In this document: one piece after another, positions 11,603 to 17,596 of the stretch
Layout of the letters: the number at the start of each line of letters is the position of its first letter
How positions within the stretch are numbered: the first letter of the stretch is position 1
Position numbers and translations under genes: made by a program
Virus record (IMG/VR): IMGVR_UViG_3300036399_000656
Location: 1-62,091 of that record
Reading direction: 5' to 3' (one strand)
Source: a virus
DNA length: 62,091 bases
Notes under the pieces: generated by a model
Told to the model about the DNA's origin: nothing
The model's database searches: none
Seen by the model: only the letters and a program-made list of their open reading frames with translations

Positions 11603-12235
11603 TTAGAATGGCAATCCGTCATCGTCCGGATCCTCTACCACCTGAGGGGCGTATGAATCTAATTTCTTTACAGAACTAACGGCCTTAACTTGTGGCATGA
11701 ATATGTCGTTCAAGTGCTTCTCAAAGAACTCTTGACGCTCTGAGTCATCCCACACGATCTGACCCTTTACCTTGATTTGTTTCATTTCCGGCATGTTACC
11801 TGGGTTGTCTTTAGTCCATCCCCACTTAATGTCCTCCTGCCCGTGACGCAGGTAAAGCATTGTGCGCGTCTTCCCATCAACTTCCTTGGACCACGGGGTA
11901 AGTGTAATTTCCTTTCCGGCGTCAATGTTAGGCATTGACAAGAAAAACCCTGACGAGTAGCGTGATGACCACGGCATTTGGATTTGATACTCGCTGTCTC
12001 CATCCTTCAAAACAACGCACAGCTGATCGCCATACCCTTGTTCTGAAACGCGCTTGAACACGTCTGTGATGTAACCAGAAAGAGACGCGTAACGCTCTTC
12101 GTACCAAATTTTAGTGCCGTCTTTGCTCATGCACTTAATTGAGCCAGCTGTGCCTTCAGGAACACGCTTGGCAATCTTACCGCCAGATATGCTGAGGTAA
12201 GTACGGTTTGATGAACCACCTTGATTTAATCCCAT
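11603..12235 (-). CDS. Single-stranded-DNA-binding-like protein, 210 aa
   Basis: The C-terminus EDPDDDGLPF resembles the acidic, Pro-Phe-ending tail of SSB proteins that docks partner enzymes. The body is beta-rich with many aromatic residues suited to stacking on ssDNA (around residues 85-140). I start at ATG 12235: a longer frame exists but its first codon is TTG at 12298 and it would begin upstream of the promoter's -7 box (12268-12275). Between the DnaA-like and primase-helicase genes, an SSB role is likely. Confidence 0.65.
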   Translation of the reverse strand: MGLNQGGSSNRTYLSISGGKIAKRVPEGTAGSIKCMSKDGTKIWYEERYASLSGYITDVFKRVSEQGYGDQLCVVLKDGDSEYQIQMPWSSRYSSGFFLSMPNIDAGKEITLTPWSKEVDGKTRTMLYLRHGQEDIKWGWTKDNPGNMPEMKQIKVKGQIVWDDSERQEFFEKHLNDIFMPQVKAVSSVKKLDSYAPQVVEDPDDDGLPF

Positions 12236-12267
12236 AGATTTTTGATTAATTAATTGGTTATATTTCG

Positions 12268-12298
12268 CAAATGTAGCATATATGTTTCTTTTGTGCAA
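12268..12298 (-). promoter_or_regulatory. Promoter of the SSB-like gene
   Basis: TACATTTG (12275-12268) and TTG (12298-12296) are 20 bases apart. Its position fixes the SSB start at 12235. Confidence 0.75.
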
Positions 12299-12340
12299 GA
12301 AAAAAACTGTTAAATTTATACCCTAGATGTCATTTTTCCG

Positions 12341-14287
12341 TCATTCCCAAGCCTCCGCGTACCCGTTCGGGTGCTGAATGTCCTCATTCCATTCCTTGGC
12401 CTCGCGAGAATCCGTCCAACTCTTGTTTGGCTTTATTGCTGTTGGCTGCTTGATTTCAGACTGCACGTATTTACCCTCGATCGCCTGATGAAGGTAATCA
12501 ACGCCCTCGAACGTGAACCTGCGAGTAGACCTTACAAGTTCAAAATCAAAGAATCCCTTGATTCCAACTATTTTCTGTCTGCGGATCTTCTTGGAGTGAA
12601 ACTCACACAAAGGGCTTTCGGGTGCGGTCTGAGCAAACGGACGGTGGTAGATGATAATGTTATCAGCCTTGTTGTTCCACATAGCACCATCTGCCAGGTC
12701 AAATACTTCTGGGCATGGGTAGTTGCCGTCATCACCCTTACGCATCTTGTGCGGGTGAACCACGATATCAAAATACACATTGTTCTTTCGCGCAAATCGT
12801 GTGCAGTCTGAAAGGAAGGTTTCAAGGTACTTGTCGCTGCGTCCACCGCCCTTGGTGTAGTCATTTGCCATCTGATTGAACGGGTCGATGACCACACGGT
12901 CCACTCCGTGCTTGATAATCATGCTAAGGAACACTTCCTTCACGTAGTCGGGTGTGGGACTTACGTTCTTGGGGTATACCATAAAGATGTGTTCGCCAAT
13001 CATTTTGTACACCTTCATGTACGCGTCGTAACTCGGCCTGTTGTAATTGCTTGGCGTACAGTCCTTTCCGAAGTAAATTTCCACCAGGTCGTGGTAGAAT
13101 TGTTCAGCGGGTAATTCCTCAGGGGTAAAGATGGCCACCTTCTCTCCAAACTTTACCATGCGGAATATCATCTCCCATTTCATGAATGATGACTTACCAT
13201 AGTTTCCTATTCCGGAAACAATTGTTAATTCTCCCTTGACCCTTTTAAAGTGTTTGTCGAGCAACGGAACGCCAAGTGGCATAGCGGCCTGATAACCCTT
13301 GAGGTAAATCTCGGACGCCTGTTCCATTACCTCCTCGGCATAGATCACGTCTTCCTTGCTTATTTCTTCGAGGTCCTGCTCAGTTAATTCAATCTTTACC
13401 TCCACATGGTTAGTCTTACTAACCAACTGATCCTTGGTAAACTCAGCCGTGTTCCATTGATTCATGTTGGCACGGTACGCACTGCGAATTGCTTGACGGC
13501 ACTCCTTCTGACTAAAGCTAGAGTCGGGCGTGACGTGCATCATCATCAGGTTGTAACACGTCTCCTCCATCATCCCAAATCGGCAGCAACTTGCAGCCAA
13601 CTTAAACACAAAATGATTCCTCTCTCCCTCACGGAATGCGTCACCCTTGGACGTCATCCACGTCAAGAGGTTTTGGAATATCTTGTCGTCTTCGTTAATG
13701 GTCTCCGTAGACGTCTGCTGTGGCAGCCTCCTGTCCTCCTTCTTTACAGGCAGCTTGCTGTAGACCTCTGCATTCGGATTATAGTACAATTCTGGATCGT
13801 ATGACTCAAAGCATAAACGGGAAACATTACGTCCTGTCTTGTCGATGTCGGGCATTTCCACCATTAGTGCATCAAAATGCTCTTTATGTTTGGTTTTCCA
13901 CTCAATTTGCACCAAAGCCTTTACACCATTTCCCGAAGGTGATATCCAAACTGCGGTAATGTGTCTTATAGCGCACAATTCATTTCTCTTTTGGGTGATA
14001 TTTGGGACATTATCGAAATCAAGCACGATGTATCCTGAGTGTTCGACAAGCTCAGAGTCCTTTCGTTTGTTAAAAAGCCCACTGAAGCAAACTGCTGGAA
14101 GTTTCTTTTTTAAATCATCCGCCTCTTTCTTGGTCTTGGCTTCCCTCGCCTTTTGTACAAGGTCCTTTGACTTTCCAGTCCGAATTCGTTCAAGTGCGCC
14201 CAGCACAGTAATTTGGTGTCCTTGCAGGTCGTTGAAGTCTTTGTAGATGGATACCTTACCATTTATTCCTTGCATCATTTGGATCAT
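12341..14287 (-). CDS. Primase-helicase with BT4734/VirE-like N-terminus, 648 aa
   Basis: Residues 1-190 resemble the BT4734/VirE N-terminal domain found in Bacteroidota mobile elements (VSIYKDFND start; later YIVLDFDNV and SPSGNGVK), which I take to be primase-polymerase-like. Residues 330-560 form a RecA-like helicase domain with Walker A GIGNYGKSS at about residue 357 and Walker B VVIDPFNQ near 470, as in DnaB/gp4 helicases. It would prime and unwind the replication fork. Start at the ATG at 14287 or one of two ATGs 9 and 12 bases on; the gene overlaps the upstream one by about 30 bases. Confidence 0.82.
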   Translation of the reverse strand: MIQMMQGINGKVSIYKDFNDLQGHQITVLGALERIRTGKSKDLVQKAREAKTKKEADDLKKKLPAVCFSGLFNKRKDSELVEHSGYIVLDFDNVPNITQKRNELCAIRHITAVWISPSGNGVKALVQIEWKTKHKEHFDALMVEMPDIDKTGRNVSRLCFESYDPELYYNPNAEVYSKLPVKKEDRRLPQQTSTETINEDDKIFQNLLTWMTSKGDAFREGERNHFVFKLAASCCRFGMMEETCYNLMMMHVTPDSSFSQKECRQAIRSAYRANMNQWNTAEFTKDQLVSKTNHVEVKIELTEQDLEEISKEDVIYAEEVMEQASEIYLKGYQAAMPLGVPLLDKHFKRVKGELTIVSGIGNYGKSSFMKWEMIFRMVKFGEKVAIFTPEELPAEQFYHDLVEIYFGKDCTPSNYNRPSYDAYMKVYKMIGEHIFMVYPKNVSPTPDYVKEVFLSMIIKHGVDRVVIDPFNQMANDYTKGGGRSDKYLETFLSDCTRFARKNNVYFDIVVHPHKMRKGDDGNYPCPEVFDLADGAMWNNKADNIIIYHRPFAQTAPESPLCEFHSKKIRRQKIVGIKGFFDFELVRSTRRFTFEGVDYLHQAIEGKYVQSEIKQPTAIKPNKSWTDSREAKEWNEDIQHPNGYAEAWE

Positions 14288-14978
14288 AATTGTAGTTAGT
14301 TTGTTTTGTATTTGTATTCGTATTCGTTGTTTCGTCTTCCCACCTTCTGTCGCGAAGATAGCGCACCGGGTCCTTCCAGTATTTGCGCTCGCGCCCACTC
14401 TTATGGTTTCCCATGCCTTCTACAGCAAGAGTTCGGTCCTCATTAGATAGTTTATTCCAAACAGCAAGGGTTTGTTTCTTATCCACCTTCTTGTCATACA
14501 TCAACCAAAACTGCTCGAAAGAATACTTACTTTCTTCTTTTATTTTATTCTTTTTATTATGTGAGCATTCCTGAGCAGGGGTATGCTCATTTTTGAGCAG
14601 GGGGTATGCAGGTTTTTGAGCAGGGGTATGATCAAAAAATTCATCCTCCTCATTTTCAGATATTGGCATTTCGGGTGTAACTGTTCTACTCAAAATATCA
14701 GCTTCTGGATTTATTGTTAAACATCTTATTTCAACCTCATTTCGATTATTGAGTTTGACTATTCTTCCCAAAACACCCTTCTGTTCGAGGTCAGCAATTA
14801 CCCGTCTCACACTATGTTTTGATATGCCAAGGCATTCCCCCAAGTAATGGTTCGAAGCAAAACAATAGCCTTTGATGTTTGATAGATTTGATACGACACC
14901 TATGAGCAATTTCTCCGTAGATGACAATTCCTTGCTAAGTAGCACACTTGCAGGGATGATTGAGTATTGATTGTGCAT
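14256..14978 (-). CDS. Helix-turn-helix replication-initiation-type protein, 240 aa
   Basis: Residues 15-80 form a winged-helix domain (TEKLLIGVVSNLSN, then HYLGECLGISKHSVRRVIADLEQKG), the type found at the N-terminus of phage and plasmid replication initiators and DnaD-like loaders. The C-terminal part has a W-x-x-Y-D-K-K segment common in helicase-loader-type proteins and a low-complexity Asn/Thr tail. I start at ATG 14978 because the longer frame begins with TTG upstream of a terminator hairpin. The gene feeds directly into the primase-helicase gene, suggesting a loader or initiator role. A perfect DnaA-box match (TTATGCACA) covers its start codon. Confidence 0.7.
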   Translation of the reverse strand: MHNQYSIIPASVLLSKELSSTEKLLIGVVSNLSNIKGYCFASNHYLGECLGISKHSVRRVIADLEQKGVLGRIVKLNNRNEVEIRCLTINPEADILSRTVTPEMPISENEEDEFFDHTPAQKPAYPLLKNEHTPAQECSHNKKNKIKEESKYSFEQFWLMYDKKVDKKQTLAVWNKLSNEDRTLAVEGMGNHKSGRERKYWKDPVRYLRDRRWEDETTNTNTNTKQTNYNYDPNDARNKW

Positions 14979-14983
14979 AAGAT

Positions 14984-15070
14984 AAAAAAAGCTCGCAAGA
15001 ACCACTTTGCGAGCTTTTGAGTTGGTTAGTATTTGTAACCACCTTCCAACCCCCGGTTGCTGTGGTTCTT
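14984..15070 (-). promoter_or_regulatory. Putative transcription attenuator before the replication gene
   Basis: In the leader of the 240-aa gene, AAAAGCTCGCAA-AGTGGTTC-TTGCGAGCTTTT forms a 12-bp hairpin followed by T residues, 6 bases before the ATG. Upstream in the same leader, AAGAACCAC (15070-15062) is exactly complementary to GTGGTTCTT (15005-14997), which spans the terminator loop and the first bases of its 3' arm. Two alternatives are therefore possible: terminator, or upstream pairing (antiterminator or loop pseudoknot). Confidence 0.65.
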
Positions 15071-15097
15071 TAGCAAACGGGGGGCGGAATATTTCAG

Positions 15098-15128
15098 CAA
15101 ACATAAAACAACCACGCAAGGTTGTCAA
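15098..15128 (-). promoter_or_regulatory. Promoter of the replication operon
   Basis: TATGTTTG (15105-15098) and TTGAC (TTG at 15128-15126) are 20 bases apart. It overlaps the stop of the 63-aa gene and would start RNA near 15091, giving a leader of about 110 bases that contains the attenuator. Confidence 0.65.
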
Positions 15129-15316
15129 GGATTTTCTTCATTATTTTTTATGTGCCATGTTTCGCACTCCCAGCACATATAAACCTGCTGATCATAGTCA
15201 CAATGTTCCTGAGCCTCCTTACGAGTCTTGTAGGTTCGCTTGCCACAGCCGTAAATAGAGTTTTTCATCATGAACCCAAAACAGAATATTGTAAGTGCGA
15301 TAGAAACGATAAACAT
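15125..15316 (-). CDS. Small Cys-rich membrane-anchored protein, 63 aa
   Basis: A hydrophobic N-terminus (residues 2-16) is followed by a Cys/His-rich segment (Cys24, Cys39, then CWEC and WH near residues 48-55) of a kind common in short phage proteins and likely to bind zinc. The ATG at 15316 is 4 bases from the -7 box of its promoter, so the message would be leaderless or start at an internal Met (16 or 17), which would remove the membrane segment. Function unknown. Confidence 0.55.
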   Translation of the reverse strand: MFIVSIALTIFCFGFMMKNSIYGCGKRTYKTRKEAQEHCDYDQQVYMCWECETWHIKNNEENP

Positions 15317-15320
15317 AGCG

Positions 15321-15350
15321 CAAATTTACGTTGTTTAATCTTATTTTCAA
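15321..15350 (-). promoter_or_regulatory. Leftward half of divergent promoter pair
   Basis: TAAATTTG (15328-15321) and TTG (15350-15348) are 19 bases apart; the ATG follows 4 bases after the -7 box. Its -33 box is only 8 bases from the -33 box of the rightward promoter. Confidence 0.72.
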
Positions 15351-15358
15351 GCAAGAAC

Positions 15359-15388
15359 TTGACACTATGTTATTTTTCTGTATATTTG
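15359..15388 (+). promoter_or_regulatory. Rightward promoter of the structural region
   Basis: TTG (15359-15361) and TATATTTG (15381-15388) are 19 bases apart, an ideal spacing. The ATG at 15393 follows the -7 box by 4 bases, implying a leaderless first gene. This is the switch point between the early minus-strand and late plus-strand halves. Confidence 0.78.
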
Positions 15389-15392
15389 CAGC

Positions 15393-15608
15393 ATGAGTAA
15401 TTTATTTCCACCCGACCACCGGGTATTTATTCAAATAGAAAACCAAACTGAAAAGCAAATGGATGCCATTATAACCAAAGTTGGCAACTTCTGTGACTTT
15501 GAAGTTGGTCAGCGCGTATGCATTGTTGGTAAGGTAGATAAAGTTGAACTGCAAGATGTTACAGAATATTCTGTACACGAGCGATATATAGTTATGGTAT
15601 ATGAATAA
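15393..15608 (+). CDS. GroES-like co-chaperonin-type protein, 71 aa
   Basis: The second half (EVGQRVCIVGKVDKVEL, then YSVHERYIVMVYE) matches the closing strands of the GroES/Cpn10 fold, where a VGDRV segment is followed by a strand ending in the I-x-A-V-x-E edge. At 71 residues it is shorter than GroES (about 97) and may lack the mobile loop. Phage co-chaperonins such as T4 gp31 adapt host GroEL for capsid protein folding. It is the first gene after the late promoter, next to a longer GroES-like gene. Confidence 0.5.
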   Translation: MSNLFPPDHRVFIQIENQTEKQMDAIITKVGNFCDFEVGQRVCIVGKVDKVELQDVTEYSVHERYIVMVYE

Positions 15609-15903
15609 CATTCAAAACTGGGATAGGGCTATACTTATTCTCAATACCATGATTGAGGAGAAGATTGAGATATATGAGGTTATGAGGATTTTTACTCCTA
15701 TGGCTACTAAGTCACGAAGAAAACTTCTTTATTGTGACCCGGCAATCAGTTCTGAAGATCTTGATCAGGTTGAGAAGGCCATAAATAGATACAGAGAAAC
15801 AATGAAGGAGATATCTGAAACAAAAGTAGAGACTAGGATCAAGAGGTCTTCCTTCTTCAAAACGCTTCAAGAGCATTATGATCAGAACAAAGACAAAAAA
15901 TAA
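15601..15903 (+). CDS. Hypothetical helical protein, 100 aa
   Basis: The protein is almost entirely helical in appearance, with alternating Glu/Lys and Ile/Leu, and a Lys-rich tail (QNKDKK). It overlaps the end of the GroES-like gene by 8 bases and the next gene by 26 bases. No family is recognised. Its position between co-chaperonin-like and packaging genes suggests a late accessory role. Confidence 0.6.
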   Translation: MNNIQNWDRAILILNTMIEEKIEIYEVMRIFTPMATKSRRKLLYCDPAISSEDLDQVEKAINRYRETMKEISETKVETRIKRSSFFKTLQEHYDQNKDKK

Positions 15904-16135
15904 CTACCTCAAAATCATAGAGGTATACGAATACTACATCCGAAGAGAACAGGTAGATCCTGTAAAGGTTGAGGGCTTGATGTCAGACTGGGACGCGGTG
16001 ATGGTTTTTGGGAGTTACTCGTCGCTACGCCGATGCGTGAATAAACTCAAGAATAAGATACCGATTGGGAAGAAGAACTTTGACAAACAAAAACAGGTGC
16101 TAGAGATTTACGAACAAAAATTAGCGAACAAATGA
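15878..16135 (+). CDS. Hypothetical basic helical protein, 85 aa
   Basis: Mostly helical, Lys- and Tyr-rich, with a possible helix-turn-helix-like spacing around residues 25-60, but no clear signature. Starts 26 bases inside the preceding gene and its TGA overlaps the next ATG (ATGA). It could be a small DNA-binding protein; I cannot name it. Confidence 0.55.
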   Translation: MIRTKTKNNYLKIIEVYEYYIRREQVDPVKVEGLMSDWDAVMVFGSYSSLRRCVNKLKNKIPIGKKNFDKQKQVLEIYEQKLANK

Positions 16136-16935
16136 ACTTAAATGGGATTAACTTAGAAAAGCTGAGACTCGTAAATGGGGAGTGTGTAATTCAACTTCAT
16201 TCACTTACTGAGGATGAGATTGACTTTAACGGTGGAAAACTAAAGATAGTCAATAAGATAAAAAATTACATTTCAGAGGTTGATGATGATGAAATGGTTG
16301 GCATTGTCAAGGCATTAAAGAAGTCTCAGTACAAGGATAAGCAGCTAATGAAAGAGTACGAAATAATGGCTAAGGAGTCGAGTAAAGAGGCTGATCCAGA
16401 TAAAGAGGATATACAAGGCAAGCAGGCGGTAAGGAGGGGTAAGATTATTAGGATTGCTGAAAAAGACCTTAGTCAACAAGGATGGGACTACGATTGTGAA
16501 TTTGATGCGGTAGAGGGGGATGAGGTTTGGTTTGACGCCACATTTACTCGCGAGATGATTACAGAAGGCGAGGGCGGCTGCATAATTGACGGTAAGGTGT
16601 ATTTAAACATCTCTAAAAAATCAATTTACGCAATGAAGCGTGGAGATGAGATTGTTAGCTTGAATGGTTACATAATAGGAAAGCTGCTTGGAAACGACAG
16701 AAAGATTGGCTCAATACACATGGTAGATAACGATATCCAAAGAGTTGAAGTCGTTGTGCCAAATGCTAGAACACCAAGATACACATTCCCAGATACCTGG
16801 ACAAATACCGAAGTTAAAAAAGGCGATGTTGTTTGTATCAGAAACATATTTGCGATTAAACTTGACCCAACACTTGCTAAAACCACGGAATATGTTCGTT
16901 TTCAACCACGTGTGATAATGGCATACGAAAGATGA
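16132..16935 (+). CDS. Tandem GroES-like domain protein, 267 aa
   Basis: The C-terminal 95 residues read as a GroES/Cpn10 fold: SLNGYIIGKLL start, a central VEVVVPNA strand, VKKGDVVCI, and a closing RFQPRVIMAYE strand. A second, more diverged copy of the GD-V and closing-strand pattern (EGDEVWFDA to KSIYAMKRGDEIV) lies at residues 100-175, so two domains in tandem are likely. Residues 60-100 are a charged linker. A role with host GroEL in folding the capsid protein is plausible, as for T4 gp31. It lies three genes upstream of the terminase. Confidence 0.5.
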   Translation: MNLNGINLEKLRLVNGECVIQLHSLTEDEIDFNGGKLKIVNKIKNYISEVDDDEMVGIVKALKKSQYKDKQLMKEYEIMAKESSKEADPDKEDIQGKQAVRRGKIIRIAEKDLSQQGWDYDCEFDAVEGDEVWFDATFTREMITEGEGGCIIDGKVYLNISKKSIYAMKRGDEIVSLNGYIIGKLLGNDRKIGSIHMVDNDIQRVEVVVPNARTPRYTFPDTWTNTEVKKGDVVCIRNIFAIKLDPTLAKTTEYVRFQPRVIMAYER

Positions 16936-17585
16936 TAAAATTAGATTTTAGTAAAATATCTTACAACATTGAAGGCATCCCGGATGACGAGGCCGTCGTA
17001 TACCGTTTCTCGGACCTGGCCAGTCAAGCCCATATTCTCGATAGGTCTGACGACCTTCCTGAAGGGGTTAGCGCCGACAAGGTTGTTCGATATCTCATAT
17101 ATATGTTCGCTCCAGGTACTCCCGTTAAAGATGCGTATCCGGACATCAACCAGCGCAAACGATATACTTTGAACAAGCTGAACATCATGGTTGATGACAC
17201 GGATCCAGACAACGGGTACGCTCAGCTCTGCATGATGAATGTAGACTGGGCGGTGGAGCGATACATCGTATTTACCCGCCTACAATGCTCGGAAGACTAC
17301 TCGATCATGTGTACGGCGGATATAAGGATATCGGCATTGCAGAGGGCGCTGCTAACTCAGCCCGTGGACAGGTCAAATGACGATAAGAACTTCCAAGCAG
17401 GACTTGAGAGTTGGCGCCAAACTCTTGTAGATGCAAGGACTCGGATAATGAATGACGAGACGAGCATTACCTTGCAGAAGGCAATTACGTTCTCTGTTAG
17501 GGCTGAGAATTTAGGGATACAGCCAGAACACTATTCCCGCATATGGCGTGAGAAGAAAGAAATATTCCCGGAGATTATACCATAA
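16932..17585 (+). CDS. Small terminase subunit candidate, 217 aa
   Basis: No motif identifies it, but it sits 11 bases before the large terminase gene, where small subunits usually lie, and has a suitable size and an acidic/helical make-up. Residues 75-110 could be a helical DNA-recognition part. The last 30 residues (RIWREKKEIFPEIIP) are basic. It overlaps the previous gene by ATGA. The call rests mainly on position. Confidence 0.4.
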   Translation: MIKLDFSKISYNIEGIPDDEAVVYRFSDLASQAHILDRSDDLPEGVSADKVVRYLIYMFAPGTPVKDAYPDINQRKRYTLNKLNIMVDDTDPDNGYAQLCMMNVDWAVERYIVFTRLQCSEDYSIMCTADIRISALQRALLTQPVDRSNDDKNFQAGLESWRQTLVDARTRIMNDETSITLQKAITFSVRAENLGIQPEHYSRIWREKKEIFPEIIP

Positions 17586-17596
17586 AGTATTATACC

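Noticed and set aside
12235-12298. Longer N-terminus of the SSB-like protein
   Set aside because: The first codon would be TTG and the extra codons lie over the promoter's -33 and -7 boxes.
9122-14246. Several plus-strand frames of 68-146 codons opposite the replication genes
   Set aside because: They are antisense shadows of well-supported minus-strand genes, with no promoters or recognised domains.
14979-15128. Longer N-terminus of the helix-turn-helix replication protein
   Set aside because: It would start with TTG inside the promoter and be translated across a strong terminator hairpin; the ATG at 14978 follows directly after it.
15878-15903. Programmed -1 frameshift between the 100-aa and 85-aa genes at an A-run
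   Set aside because: The A-run (CAAAAAAT) is not a proper X-XXY-YYZ slippery site, no downstream stem was seen, and the second gene has a good ATG of its own.
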